From Peptostreptococcus equinus (GTDB lineage: Bacteria > Bacillota > Clostridia > Peptostreptococcales > Peptostreptococcaceae), in contig NZ_CP114052.1 in NCBI RefSeq assembly GCF_027125355.1, positions 558,001 through 622,000 of the forward strand: a stretch of 64,000 bases of DNA. The letters run 5' to 3'. Shown here one piece after another: positions 39,714 through 48,852 of this stretch; the first letter of the stretch is position 1; every line of letters begins with the position of its first letter. A model generated the notes under the pieces. That model saw nothing but the letters and a program-made list of their open reading frames with translations. It made no database searches and was not told where the DNA came from. The position numbers and the translations under genes were made by a program.

Positions 39714-41054
39714 ATGGCACTAGGTGGTGGACAATACACTACAACTGATAAGTCTTTAGCAGGTGCTTATATTAATTCAGTAAGCGCTGCAAGGACACTT
39801 GATTTAACAGGAGAAAATGGGATAGTGGCAATAGCACTTGAACATAATTTCGGAAATCAAGGAGAATTATTTAAGGTTAGAACGTCAGAATTTAGAGAAA
39901 ACTCATTAACTATATTTGGTTATAGTTTATTTGATGAAAAATTAAAAGGAATTAGAGAACTAATAGAAAACTCTAAGATGGTATATTTTTACATTCTAAA
40001 CAAGACTACTAAGGCTGAAAATGCATATGCTATAGCTAATAAAGGCGGAACAAGAGGTAATGATATTACTATTAAGGTACAAACTAATATAGACGACCCA
40101 AAGAAAAAAGATGTTATTACAATGCTTGATTATATAGTGATTGATAAGCAGACAGTAACAACAGCAAAGGATCTATATCCTAATATACTTGTAACATTTA
40201 AACCGGATTCATTACTTGAATTAACAGCAGGAACAAAGCTTGCAAGCGGGGAAGATGGAACAGCTACAAATGAAAATCACCAAGACTTTTTAAACAAGCT
40301 TGAAACAAAGTCGTTCAATGTATTAGCTTGTATGTCTACAACTAAGGAATTGCAGAAACTATATATAACTTATACTAAGCGTATGAGAAACGAAATAGGG
40401 CTAAAGTTTGCTACAGTGGTATGTGAAGCTAGTGATATTGGTGGAGATATTACTATGTATGATTTTGAAGGCGTTGTTGTTGTTAAAAACAAAGTCAAGG
40501 GCGAAAAAGTAAAGGGCAATGAATTAGTTCCTTTTACAGCAGCTATTTATGCTAATGCAGAACTTGGAAGATCTAATTTAAATAGATTATATACAGGTGA
40601 ATATGATGTGGTAACTGAATTTACTCAATTTCAGTTAAATGAATTTAGAAAACAAGGAAGATTTGTATATCATCAAGTGGGTGATTCTGTAAGAGTATTA
40701 GAAGATGTTAATGGTCTTATCACTACCACTGATACTAAGGGCAGTGAATTTAAAGACAATCAAGTAATAAGAGTTTTAGATGCCTTGGCCATGGCAGATG
40801 CCAAGGTATTTAATGAAATGTACTTAGGAAAGGTTAATATTGATAAGCCTGGAATTGAATCACTACAAAATAAAATAGTAGAAATAAGAGAAGCATTTTT
40901 AGCAAAGAATGCTTTAAAAGCATATGATAAAAAAGGTATAAAGGTTGAAGAAGTTCAAATAGAGGGAGTTAGAGGGGCTGTAAAGGTTGATTCAGTCATA
41001 ACTCCAGCTGAGTGCTTTAGACAGCTATATCTTACTAATTATGTGCAAATATAG
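39714..41054 (+). CDS. xkdK: Tail sheath protein (XkdK-like)
   Basis: 446 aa. AGAYINSVSAARTLDLTGEN at the N-terminus, AYAIANKGGTRGNDITIKVQ and the C-terminal VDSVITPAECFRQLYLTNYV are the XkdK sheath pattern. Its presence defines a contractile tail. AGAGGTG precedes the ATG. It is followed by the tube protein gene. Confidence 0.93.
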   Translation: MALGGGQYTTTDKSLAGAYINSVSAARTLDLTGENGIVAIALEHNFGNQGELFKVRTSEFRENSLTIFGYSLFDEKLKGIRELIENSKMVYFYILNKTTKAENAYAIANKGGTRGNDITIKVQTNIDDPKKKDVITMLDYIVIDKQTVTTAKDLYPNILVTFKPDSLLELTAGTKLASGEDGTATNENHQDFLNKLETKSFNVLACMSTTKELQKLYITYTKRMRNEIGLKFATVVCEASDIGGDITMYDFEGVVVVKNKVKGEKVKGNELVPFTAAIYANAELGRSNLNRLYTGEYDVVTEFTQFQLNEFRKQGRFVYHQVGDSVRVLEDVNGLITTTDTKGSEFKDNQVIRVLDALAMADAKVFNEMYLGKVNIDKPGIESLQNKIVEIREAFLAKNALKAYDKKGIKVEEVQIEGVRGAVKVDSVITPAECFRQLYLTNYVQI

Positions 41055-41067
41055 GGGGTGTAAATAG

Positions 41068-41550
41068 ATGCAAGGAATAAAAACACTTAACTTAACTAAT
41101 GAAACTGTAGCAGGTTCACAGGGTGCAGTTTTTTGTGAAATAGGTTCAAGACGTTATGTAATGGCCAATCTTACTAAATTTAAAGCTAAGTTTAAGGTCA
41201 ACATAACTAAAAAGGGTGTTCTTGGTAAGTCTGGTAAACAAGCAAAGCCGGGCGGATGGGAAGGCTCTTGGGAGGCAACAGTTTATTATAATCAATCAAC
41301 TATGAGAGCTTTAGCTGAAGAGTATAAGAATACTGGAGTACTACCACCATTCAATATACAAACTATTAATGAAGACCAATCTTCAGTAAAAACTATTGGT
41401 AGACAATCGGTAATTTTTAAAGATTGTATATCTGAAGAAATGATTATATCAATGCTAGATGTTGATGCTGAAATATTAGAAGAAGATTTATCAGGAACAT
41501 TCAATGATTTTGATTTTCCTGAAAAGTTTAAAGATCTACCAAGTGCATAG
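41068..41550 (+). CDS. xkdM: Tail tube protein (XkdM-like)
   Basis: 160 aa, QGIKTLNLTNETVAGSQGAV, VLGKSGKQAKPGGWEGSWEA and DVDAEILEEDLSGTFNDFDF are typical of XkdM/DUF2001 tubes. GGGGGTG precedes the ATG. A hairpin after the gene probably sets its high level relative to the chaperone. Confidence 0.92.
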   Translation: MQGIKTLNLTNETVAGSQGAVFCEIGSRRYVMANLTKFKAKFKVNITKKGVLGKSGKQAKPGGWEGSWEATVYYNQSTMRALAEEYKNTGVLPPFNIQTINEDQSSVKTIGRQSVIFKDCISEEMIISMLDVDAEILEEDLSGTFNDFDFPEKFKDLPSA

Positions 41551-41558
41551 ATTATTAA

Positions 41559-41592
41559 GGGATGTGATTTATTTCATATCCCTATTTTTATT
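41559..41592 (+). terminator. Attenuator between tube and chaperone genes
   Basis: GGGATGTGA-TTTATT-TCATATCCC followed by TATTTTTATT. A partial terminator here would lower chaperone expression compared with the abundant tube protein. Confidence 0.65.
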
Positions 41593-41613
41593 AAAGAATA
41601 GGAGAATAATATA

Positions 41614-42018
41614 ATGAGTAAATTTCAAGCTTTTATGAAAAAAGATATAGATAGTTTAACTAAGGAAGTTGTTATATCAGAAAGATTTATAAATGAAGAA
41701 ACAGGAGAGTTTATTCCATTTAAGATAAAACCAATTCCAACAAGCCTTGAAAAACTAATAAGAAAAGGGTGTACAAATATAACACAAAATGGACAAGATT
41801 TTGATTCAGTAGCTTATGAAAATCAGATAGCTGTAAATTGCATAGTTGAGCCAGATTTGCATGATAAAGAGTTACAGGACTTTTATGGTGTGCTAACTCC
41901 TGAAGATTTATTAAATGAAATGTTATTAGTGGGAGAAAATCAGCAGTTACAAGTTGAATTATCTAAAATAAATGGATTTAAAACACCAAAGGGACTAGCT
42001 GACGAAGCAAAAAACTAA
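41614..42018 (+). CDS. xkdN: Tail assembly chaperone, N-terminal product (XkdN-like)
   Basis: 134 aa, KFQAFMKKDIDSLTKEVVIS, EFIPFKIKPIPTSLEKLIRK; matches the XkdN/phage_TAC family that wraps the tape measure protein. The stop codon is preceded directly by the heptamer A-AAA-AAC in the right phase for a -1 shift, giving a longer second product (see 42015-42200). Confidence 0.88.
   Translation: MSKFQAFMKKDIDSLTKEVVISERFINEETGEFIPFKIKPIPTSLEKLIRKGCTNITQNGQDFDSVAYENQIAVNCIVEPDLHDKELQDFYGVLTPEDLLNEMLLVGENQQLQVELSKINGFKTPKGLADEAKN
42009..42015 (+). promoter_or_regulatory. -1 ribosomal frameshift slippery site AAAAAAC
   Basis: In zero frame the codons are GCA AAA AAC TAA, so the canonical heptamer A-AAA-AAC lies immediately before the stop. 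Slipping back one base opens a 61-codon frame ending at 42200. No clear downstream pseudoknot is visible by eye. Confidence 0.85.
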
Positions 42019-42200
42019 TAGAAGATGGTGACGAAGATAGTAATATAGCGTATTACTGTTTACATAAATTTCACTGGTCACCATCTAAGACATTAGAACT
42101 ATTAGAAGATGAAAGAGAAAAAGCTTTTATAATAGCTTGCATTAATATAAGAATTGATGAAGAAAAAAAGCAAGCTAAAAAGATGGAGAGGGGGCGTTAA
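42015..42200 (+). CDS. Frameshift extension of the tail assembly chaperone
   Basis: Translated only by -1 frameshift. The 61 residues LIEDGDEDSNIAYYCLHKFH WSPSKTLELLEDEREKAFII and a Lys-rich end look like the 'T' part of gpG-GT chaperones (KF.WSP.E......E...I.A.I). It has no start codon or ribosome-binding site of its own and ends 3 bases before the tape-measure start. Confidence 0.85.
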   Translation, partial: LIEDGDEDSNIAYYCLHKFHWSPSKTLELLEDEREKAFIIACINIRIDEEKKQAKKMERGR

Positions 42201-42203
42201 TTA

Positions 42204-42905
42204 ATGGCAGGAATTAGTATGCCGGTAAGTGTATCGGATGGACTATCAAGTCCATTTCAATCAATGACAGCCCAAGTATCTAAGCTAGTAATGGAGTATG
42301 AAAAACTTCATCAGACAATGAGTAAACCACTATCTCCAAGTATTCCATCAATACCAAAGCCAACTGGTGCAGGAATAGGAGATAACGGACCTATATCAGG
42401 ACCACCTGATCCATATCCTAAGATGATTCCAACTCAGCAACAGTTCAATGCTGGACTTGTTGAAGGTCAAAGCCTAATGGGTAGAATGGCTAATCAAGCT
42501 AAATTACTTGTTGGTGCATATGCAGGTTTCCAAGGCGCTAAGGCATTTATTGGAATGGCAGATACTTATATGCAAACACAATCAAGAATAGGTATGATAA
42601 ATGATGGTTTGCAAACGACTGAACAACTAAATAATATGATATTTAATTCAGCTAATAGGGTTAGAGGTTCATACTTAGATATAGCACAGAATGTAACTAA
42701 GTTAGGTATTATGGCTAAAGACTCATTTAGTTCAAATGCTGAGATAGTAAAGTTTACTGAACTTATGAGTAAGCAGTTTAAAGTTGGTGGTGCTGGACTT
42801 CAAGAACAACAAGCAGCAATGTATCAGCTATCACAAGCAATGGCAAGTGGTAGGCTATCTTTACATAAGAAAAGGACCAGGCAAAAGCTATCCTCACTTT
42901 GCTAA
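42204..42905 (+). pseudogene. Tape-measure protein, truncated to its N-terminal 217 residues
   Basis: Begins as a normal tape-measure N-terminus (GISMPVSVSDGLSSPFQSMT; KLLVGAYAGFQGAKAFIGMA; YQLSQAMASGRL). Tape-measure proteins continue after ASGRL with QGDE and several hundred more residues; here the sequence switches after about 42850 into another gene, giving the out-of-frame tail SLHKKRTRQKLSSLC and a stop. Full-length tape measure is required for tails, so this gene is broken. GAGGGGG before the ATG is intact. Confidence 0.9.
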
Positions 42906-43047
42906 GTTTAAAAAAGGTCAAGAGCCTTGTGCATATGCTGAACAAAAAGTAGGATCAACCACTTGGTATAAGATAAAACATTCGGCAGGGCCTGATGGCT
43001 GGGGTTGGATATCTGGAAATCCCAAGTATACAAAGGTAATTAGGTAG
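42852..43047 (+). pseudogene. C-terminal remnant of an XkdP-like LysM/SH3 protein
   Basis: From about 42855, frame +1 reads GYLYIRKGPGKSYPHFAKFK, SAGPDGWGWISGNPKYTKVI, the SH3b end of XkdP-type tail proteins. Its N-terminal LysM part and start are absent. It joins the tape-measure fragment without sharing its frame and stops 8 bases before the hub gene, its normal downstream neighbour. Confidence 0.88.
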
Positions 43048-43055
43048 GTGAATTT

Positions 43056-45104
43056 ATGACTATAGAAAATAGAAATATGCACACTACCAACTGTGATGTC
43101 TTTATAGATCATAACAAAGAAGTATATCAGGTTAATGTTGCAGATGGACTAGAAATTGCTTGGGAGAGAAAAGGCGTACCCGGTAAATGTACTTTTACTC
43201 TAGTTCAAGAGGATACAGATAAAGTTGAATTTGAAGAGGGTGACAAGGTAAGAGTTAGAATATCACAGACTTGGATGTTTTTTGGTTTTATCTTTACTAA
43301 GCAAAGAGCAGCAGACAAGTTAATAAAAATAACTTGTTATGACCAGCTTAGGTACTTAAAGAATAAAGAATCAGTAATATTTAATAATAAATCAGTTGGG
43401 CAAATAGTAAAAATGATAGCAAATGATAGACATCTTAATATAGGTGAAATTCAAGATTCTACTCATAAAATACCAACTATGGTTAAAGAAAATTCCAGCT
43501 TTTTTGATATTATAATGAACGCCATGGAACGTACCACAGAAGCAACTGGAGAAATGTTTATTTTATATGACCACTTTGGAAAACTTACATTAAAATCCCT
43601 TAAGAGTATGTATAAAAATATAGTTATTGATAATTCAGTAATAGAAAATTTTGACTATGAGTCCACTATCGATAAGCAAACCTATAATATGGTAAGAGTA
43701 TCTGTAAAATCTGGGAAAGACGGTGCAGAGGTTTACTATACTAAAGGAGATCAAAAAAATATTGATAGGTGGGGTGAATTACAATTAACAACAAAGGCAG
43801 ATAACACATTCCAAGCTGTCACTGTAGCTGCAAAAAACTTAGAATTATACAATTCTAAAACTAAAACACTTAGAATTAAAAAAGCAATGGGAGCGGTCGA
43901 AATTATAGCAGGTTCAATAATAATTGTAAATCTAGATTTAGGTGATATGAAATTAGCTAAAAACATGGTGGTTGATGCAGTAACTCATAGAGTAGAAGAC
44001 GGACTTTATTCTATGGATCTAGATCTTATAGGCGGTGAATTTGTATCAACTAGAGGGGTAACCCAAGATGGAGAAGTTAAAAAAGAAAAAGAAAAAAATA
44101 ATGGCGATACTTTATCTAACAAGTCTCTAGCTGATAAAGACTGGGGTCATGGAATAACGCCAGCAATGATTAATAATGTACTAAAAGGTAAATTAGCAGG
44201 TAAAGGCGAAATGTACGTAAAATTCGGTAATGCATATGGCGTAAATCCTTTGTTAGTAGCTCTAATTCAAAGAATGGAATGTGGGCCTAATTTTGATTCA
44301 CGTGTAGCTAGAGAGTGTAATAATTTTGGTGGAATAAATTCAGATCCAGACTATAAACAAAAATCTGGTAGGCACGTAATTTATCCATCTGTTGATGTAG
44401 GAATAGAGCGACACTTTAGGTTATTGGGGGTCAAATACTTATACGATTGGGGGAAGAAATCTATAGAGGCAATTTTAAATATGTATGCTCCAAGTTTTGA
44501 GAATAACACAAATGGCTATATAGCAAGTATGAAATCATGGTATAGACAGTTCAGCGGACGAGAATGGTCAAATTCACTACTTGGTAAAGGTGTTGCAAGT
44601 GTTGAAGAGGCAAGGAGAAGAATGCAACCAATTAGCTCCACTTCCACAGCAGTAGATATAAAAGAGGGCAACATGGCTATAGTCAATGAAGCTATGAAGC
44701 ATATTGGTAAAAATAAGTTTGTATCTTGGTTTTATCCAGGTCTTTGGTGTGCTGATTTTGTTACTTACTGTTTAAAACAATCAGGGCAATATAAATTCTC
44801 TTCAAGAACTAGTTCATGTGTTACTCTTGCATCATACTATAAAAGTGCTGGAAAATTAGTTATGGGTACTAATTATACACCTAAACCTGGAGATACAATA
44901 TTTTTTAAATCTAGTAGAACCGCAAATTGGACTAATCATGTGGGAATAGTTAAAGAAGTTTCTAACGGAAGAATAATAACCATTGAGGGGAATACCTCAC
45001 ATGACTCAAAAGGATATTCTAATGGCGGATGGGTTGCTTCACACAGCTACGGAAAAACGGGGATTTCATATGCAAGAATTGTTGCTTATGGCAAGAATAG
45101 TTAG
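43056..45104 (+). CDS. xkdQ: Baseplate hub (XkdQ-like) with glucosaminidase-like and CHAP hydrolase domains
   Basis: 682 aa. Residues 1-340 are the XkdQ/gpD-like hub (LEIAWERKGVPGKCTFTLVQ, DVFIDHNKEVYQVNV). About 365-510 hold a muramidase/glucosaminidase-like domain (YVKFGNAYGVNPLLVALIQR and NNFGGINSDPDY). About 545-682 form a CHAP amidase/endopeptidase with Cys in GLWCADFVTYCL and His in NHVGIVKEV. Two wall-cutting domains on one tail-tip protein suit penetration of a thick cell wall. AGGTG before the ATG. Usually XkdQ lacks both hydrolases, which are often on the tape measure or separate proteins. Confidence 0.88.
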   Translation: MTIENRNMHTTNCDVFIDHNKEVYQVNVADGLEIAWERKGVPGKCTFTLVQEDTDKVEFEEGDKVRVRISQTWMFFGFIFTKQRAADKLIKITCYDQLRYLKNKESVIFNNKSVGQIVKMIANDRHLNIGEIQDSTHKIPTMVKENSSFFDIIMNAMERTTEATGEMFILYDHFGKLTLKSLKSMYKNIVIDNSVIENFDYESTIDKQTYNMVRVSVKSGKDGAEVYYTKGDQKNIDRWGELQLTTKADNTFQAVTVAAKNLELYNSKTKTLRIKKAMGAVEIIAGSIIIVNLDLGDMKLAKNMVVDAVTHRVEDGLYSMDLDLIGGEFVSTRGVTQDGEVKKEKEKNNGDTLSNKSLADKDWGHGITPAMINNVLKGKLAGKGEMYVKFGNAYGVNPLLVALIQRMECGPNFDSRVARECNNFGGINSDPDYKQKSGRHVIYPSVDVGIERHFRLLGVKYLYDWGKKSIEAILNMYAPSFENNTNGYIASMKSWYRQFSGREWSNSLLGKGVASVEEARRRMQPISSTSTAVDIKEGNMAIVNEAMKHIGKNKFVSWFYPGLWCADFVTYCLKQSGQYKFSSRTSSCVTLASYYKSAGKLVMGTNYTPKPGDTIFFKSSRTANWTNHVGIVKEVSNGRIITIEGNTSHDSKGYSNGGWVASHSYGKTGISYARIVAYGKNS

Positions 45105-45113
45105 GAGGTATAT

Positions 45114-45362
45114 ATGGCTAACTTACTACAACTTATAAAAAAAGCTTCAGCAGAAACCTTCTATAGTATGGCTCCATGTGACAATATAATAGGTACAGTG
45201 GTATCCGTTAAACCTTTAAGGATAAAGATTACTGAAAAAATAACTTTGGAAAAAGTAAACCTACTTAAGCTAAAATCTGATTATATATTAAACTCTACAG
45301 TGGTACTAAGTAGATGCCAGGGTGGAGACAAATATGTAATATTAGGGGAGTTGATAGAATGA
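45114..45362 (+). CDS. DUF2577 baseplate protein (XkdR-like)
   Basis: 82 aa, MAPCDNIIGTVVSVKPLRIK with KITLEKVNLLKLKSDYI, the DUF2577 pattern of small baseplate proteins placed after the hub gene. Overlaps the next start (ATGA). Confidence 0.85.
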   Translation: MANLLQLIKKASAETFYSMAPCDNIIGTVVSVKPLRIKITEKITLEKVNLLKLKSDYILNSTVVLSRCQGGDKYVILGELIE

Positions 45363-45784
45363 TACCTAACACTGGAATGGAGCAAGAAGAGTTTGAAGCA
45401 CTAATTGAAATGGTAGAAAAAAAGAAATATAGTAATAAAGATTTTAAAGTGGTTGATAATAGAATAGTAGGCATAGTAGATGGTATTGAAGAGTTAAAAC
45501 AGACCATCTTTTTTATTTTATCAATAGAAAAATATCAATCACTTACAGTAAGTGAAAATACTGGAGTAGGGTTTTGGAATTTGTATGGTGATGATATTAA
45601 TTTAGTAATGATAAATCTAAAATCAATTATTACTGATGCACTTCTTAATGATGATAGGATAGAAGAAATAACAGAATTTATCATAGAAAAAATTAAAAGA
45701 AATACACTTAAGATAGAAATTACTGTAAAAAGTAATATATCTGAAGAATTAATTGAGATAGAAAGAGAGGTGGATATTGGATAA
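45359..45784 (+). CDS. xkdS: Baseplate wedge protein, gp25/DUF2634 (XkdS-like)
   Basis: 141 aa. Start ATG 45359 overlaps the preceding stop; an earlier in-frame start at 45314 lies inside the DUF2577 gene and is not used. NRIVGIVDGIEELKQTIFFI, GVGFWNLYGDDINLVMINLK and DDRIEEITEF are gp25-like features. Confidence 0.88.
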   Translation: MIPNTGMEQEEFEALIEMVEKKKYSNKDFKVVDNRIVGIVDGIEELKQTIFFILSIEKYQSLTVSENTGVGFWNLYGDDINLVMINLKSIITDALLNDDRIEEITEFIIEKIKRNTLKIEITVKSNISEELIEIEREVDIG

Positions 45785-46869
45785 TGAATGACAGAAATTT
45801 TGAATTTGGATATGTGATGAATAGGATATTAGGTAACATACCAGATGAATATGACAAAAGAGAAACCTCTTTAATTTATCAATCAGCGGCAATGATTATT
45901 CCTGAACTTACAGTAATAAGACATGAAATAAGAATGCTTGAAGATGAAGCTTTTCCAGATACATGCTCGTATTTCACACTTCAAAGGTTTGCAAAAAATA
46001 GGAATATGGAGCTTAGAGAACCTACAAAAGGTGTGGTAATAGCAGAATTTAATAAAGAAGTAGAGATAGGTACAAGATTTAATCACGAACAAAGAAATTA
46101 TGCAGTTAGTGAACTAATTGACCTATCTCTTTTTAAATACAGACTAATTGCTGAAGAAGTAGGGCATATAGAATCAATTGGAGAATTAACTCCAATTCAA
46201 GATATCTATGGCCTTGAAAAAGCAGTTATTACTAAAATTGAGGTTGATGGAAGAGATGAAGAATCAGAAGAGGATCTAAGGAATAGATTTTTTGAAAATA
46301 TATCAAATCCAGCCTTTGGTGGTAATAGGGCAGACTATAAAGAAAAGATTTTAGGCATGGATAATATAGGTGCAGTAAGGTTATTTAGAAGAAAGGTGTC
46401 GAGTGATGGATCAACAAAAATTGAAGCAGTTATTTTGGATACATCTTATAAGGATGCATCACCTGAATTGGTTAAGATAGTGCAAAATGCACTTACCCCT
46501 ACCCAAGATGGTGAGGGTCTAGGAATAGCGCCTATAGATCACTTTGTTACAGTGCTTGCCCCTACTAAACAGTCATTAACTATAAAGACTAATCTTACAC
46601 TAGATCCATTAGTTAGTGATGTAACTCAAGATATTACAAGTGCTATAGAAGAGTACTTGCAAGATTTAAGACAACAGTTTGGTGAATTTGATTTATCTAC
46701 AGGTAAATATTCAACTGTAGTTAGAATATCAAGAATAGAAAATAGATTGTTAGATGTTTCTGGGGTAATAGATGTGTTTGGGACAAAGATAAATGGTTTA
46801 AACTCCAATGTTGTAATAGATGATAAAAGTATTCCAGTATTAGGTGGTGTTAGTTATGTTAGGGTCTAG
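45784..46869 (+). CDS. xkdT: Baseplate J-like protein (XkdT)
   Basis: 361 aa. YVMNRILGNIPDEYDKRETS and TVIRHEIRMLEDEAFPDTCS, then GRDEESEEDLRNRFFENISN and PAFGGNRADYKEKILGMDNI are the gpJ/XkdT signature. It overlaps xkdS by one base and the next gene by 14 bases. Confidence 0.93.
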   Translation: MNDRNFEFGYVMNRILGNIPDEYDKRETSLIYQSAAMIIPELTVIRHEIRMLEDEAFPDTCSYFTLQRFAKNRNMELREPTKGVVIAEFNKEVEIGTRFNHEQRNYAVSELIDLSLFKYRLIAEEVGHIESIGELTPIQDIYGLEKAVITKIEVDGRDEESEEDLRNRFFENISNPAFGGNRADYKEKILGMDNIGAVRLFRRKVSSDGSTKIEAVILDTSYKDASPELVKIVQNALTPTQDGEGLGIAPIDHFVTVLAPTKQSLTIKTNLTLDPLVSDVTQDITSAIEEYLQDLRQQFGEFDLSTGKYSTVVRISRIENRLLDVSGVIDVFGTKINGLNSNVVIDDKSIPVLGGVSYVRV

Positions 46870-47419
46870 TACAGAATATATACCAACATGTATTGAGTAT
46901 ATACCTAGTGTATATGCTGAAATAGAAGAATTTAAAGCTTTATCTAAAGCATATGATATTGAGTGCAAGCTTTTGATGGATGATTTTGAGGGTGTATCAA
47001 ATAACTATTTTTTAGATACACTAAATGAATCTGGGTGCAGTAGATGGGAAAGATTTCTTAGAATGGATGTGAATTCAAACTACTCACTTGAAGATAGAAG
47101 ATTCATGATTAAGTTAAAAATGCTTGGCTACACTCCATATACATATTTAAGGCTAAAAGAAATACTGGATGGTATGTGCGGAACTACAGGTTATAAGATG
47201 TACTTAAACCCGGTAAGCAAACATTTAGTATGTAAGGTAGATTTAGGCGTTAAATTTCAGCAAAGGGCAATAGATCTAATGCTTGAAAATATGCTACCAC
47301 TTGATATAACTTTCAATACTGAATTACTTTATAATACTAGTCAAACTTTATCTAACTTTACTCATGAACAATTATCTAATTATACACACCAACATTTAAA
47401 AGAGGAGGTGATTAAGTAG
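46856..47419 (+). CDS. YmfQ/DUF2313-like tail protein (XkdU)
   Basis: 187 aa. ATG 46856 is taken because AGGTGGTG precedes it inside the end of xkdT. EYIPSVYAEIEEFKALSKAY and WERFLRMDVNSNYSLEDRRF match the DUF2313 tail protein between baseplate J and the fibre. Last base overlaps the fibre start. Confidence 0.88.
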   Translation: MLGSSTEYIPTCIEYIPSVYAEIEEFKALSKAYDIECKLLMDDFEGVSNNYFLDTLNESGCSRWERFLRMDVNSNYSLEDRRFMIKLKMLGYTPYTYLRLKEILDGMCGTTGYKMYLNPVSKHLVCKVDLGVKFQQRAIDLMLENMLPLDITFNTELLYNTSQTLSNFTHEQLSNYTHQHLKEEVIK

Positions 47420-48456
47420 TGGGAACAACTACAAAAAACTTAGGTCTTACAAAAGACTACTCAACAGATCACTATGATGTAGGAAGAGTTAATGCGAATA
47501 GCGATAAAATAGATACAGCAATAGGTAACTATACTGGCAGTGCACCAGATACATATAGTACAACTATAGATGGTGATAAATCACTATCTAATTATATTAA
47601 GTTTATCTGGGCAAAGTTAAAGCAAGCTATTTCAGATTTGGCAAATTTAACAAAAAACTTTGATAGCTTTAAGAGTGAAACACAAACAAGTTTATCTAAT
47701 AAAGCTAGTTTAAGTGTTGCAAGTAGAACATATAATGGTTTAATGTCGAGCACAGATAAAACGAAATTAGATGGAATAACTATATCTAATTATTATAATA
47801 AAGGAGAAGTAGACTCAAAGTTATCTAGTAAAGCTGGTCTATCTGTAGCTAGTGTATCAGCTAACGGTCTCATGAGCACGACAGATAAATCAAAGCTTGA
47901 TGGTATAAATATATCTAACTACTACAATAAGTCTGAGTCAGATAATAGATATGCTTTAAAATTAGTTGCATCTAATGTAGCTAATGGATTAATGTCAGCA
48001 ATTGACAAAGCAAAGTTAGATAATATAGATATAAACAACTATTATAATAAGTCCGAAGTAGCACAAGCACTATCGCTAAAAGCTAATAACATATTATCTA
48101 GTAGTTCAGTGAATGGTCTGATGTCAAGTGCAGATAAAGCTAAATTAGATGGTATAAATATAGCTAACTACTATAATAAAACTGATTCTGACGGAAAGTA
48201 TGCGTTAAAGACTGATTTAGATTCTAAAGCAAGCACAGCAATAGCTACATCTGGTGCAAACGGACTCATGAGTGCCACAGATAAGGCTAAATTAGATAAG
48301 ATAGATCCAATTGCAGCACAGTTAAAAGTTGTATATGAAGATAGCGGTTATACAATACATGTTAGGTATGACTATGCCATTAGATATGCAAATAATGGTA
48401 CGACTAGATTACTGAACACATCTACAGGAACTGGTACACCAATAAATGGAGTTTAG
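47419..48456 (+). CDS. Tail fibre with five repeats
   Basis: 345 aa, GTG start with GAGGAGGTGA upstream. N-terminal TTKNLGLTKDYSTDHYDV is a fibre-attachment type sequence. Residues about 95-295 hold five repeats of roughly 40 aa with the core NGLMS..DK.KLDGI.I.NYYNK. The C-terminal 50 residues (LKVVYEDSGYTIHVRYDYAI) form a possible receptor tip. Host recognition is its expected role. Confidence 0.88.
   Translation: MGTTTKNLGLTKDYSTDHYDVGRVNANSDKIDTAIGNYTGSAPDTYSTTIDGDKSLSNYIKFIWAKLKQAISDLANLTKNFDSFKSETQTSLSNKASLSVASRTYNGLMSSTDKTKLDGITISNYYNKGEVDSKLSSKAGLSVASVSANGLMSTTDKSKLDGINISNYYNKSESDNRYALKLVASNVANGLMSAIDKAKLDNIDINNYYNKSEVAQALSLKANNILSSSSVNGLMSSADKAKLDGINIANYYNKTDSDGKYALKTDLDSKASTAIATSGANGLMSATDKAKLDKIDPIAAQLKVVYEDSGYTIHVRYDYAIRYANNGTTRLLNTSTGTGTPINGV
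47701..48303 (+). repeat. In-frame coding repeats of the tail fibre
   Basis: Five diverged units of about 120 bases, each encoding NGLMS-x2-DKxKLD followed by NYYNK. Unit starts for NGLMS are near 47734, 47863, 47986, 48112 and 48259. Copy-number change by recombination could alter fibre length. Confidence 0.85.
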
Positions 48457-48464
48457 GAGGTAAT

Positions 48465-48788
48465 ATGTCTAATTATAAAATTTGGGACAGGGTAGAAAAG
48501 CTCAAAGGATTTCCACCTGAAAAATGGTTTGAAGTATGGCCAAGATCAAAAAATGAAACTATGGTTCTAATTTTTAAAGAGGGTGAAGATTATGACGAGG
48601 TTGTATTTTTAGAGGATTTAAAGGCTAGTGGATATAAAGGGTCAACAGACAATGAAATAGTTGAATCATATATTAATAGTCAAAAAAGTAATATAGATTT
48701 AGAATTAGAATTAAAGAAAGCTAATGAGAGAATAAATACACTTTCAACAGCACTAGAAGAACTTACTTTAACAGTAGCAGGTGGCTAA
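48465..48788 (+). CDS. 107-aa tail-fibre-region protein
   Basis: IWDRVEKLKGFPPEKWFEVW, VVFLEDLKASGYKGSTDNEI, then a C-terminal coiled coil (LELELKKANERINTLSTALE). AGGAGG precedes the ATG. It may be a fibre assembly chaperone or accessory; function not known. Overlap with the next frame is small. Confidence 0.75.
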   Translation: MSNYKIWDRVEKLKGFPPEKWFEVWPRSKNETMVLIFKEGEDYDEVVFLEDLKASGYKGSTDNEIVESYINSQKSNIDLELELKKANERINTLSTALEELTLTVAGG

Positions 48789-48852
48789 AATGATTAAAAT
48801 ATGTCGCGATATTTTTAATAAAATTAAATTAATTTTGAAGGGAGAAAATGAA

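Noticed and set aside
42784-43047. A complete small SH3 gene starting at 42784
   Set aside because: The first 20 codons are out-of-frame tape-measure sequence; there is no ribosome-binding site. It is treated as a remnant joined by deletion.
47701-48303. CRISPR-like regular repeats
   Set aside because: The units are diverged, in frame, about 120 bases long and encode tail-fibre motifs; there are no short identical repeats with unique spacers. No CRISPR array is present in the window.
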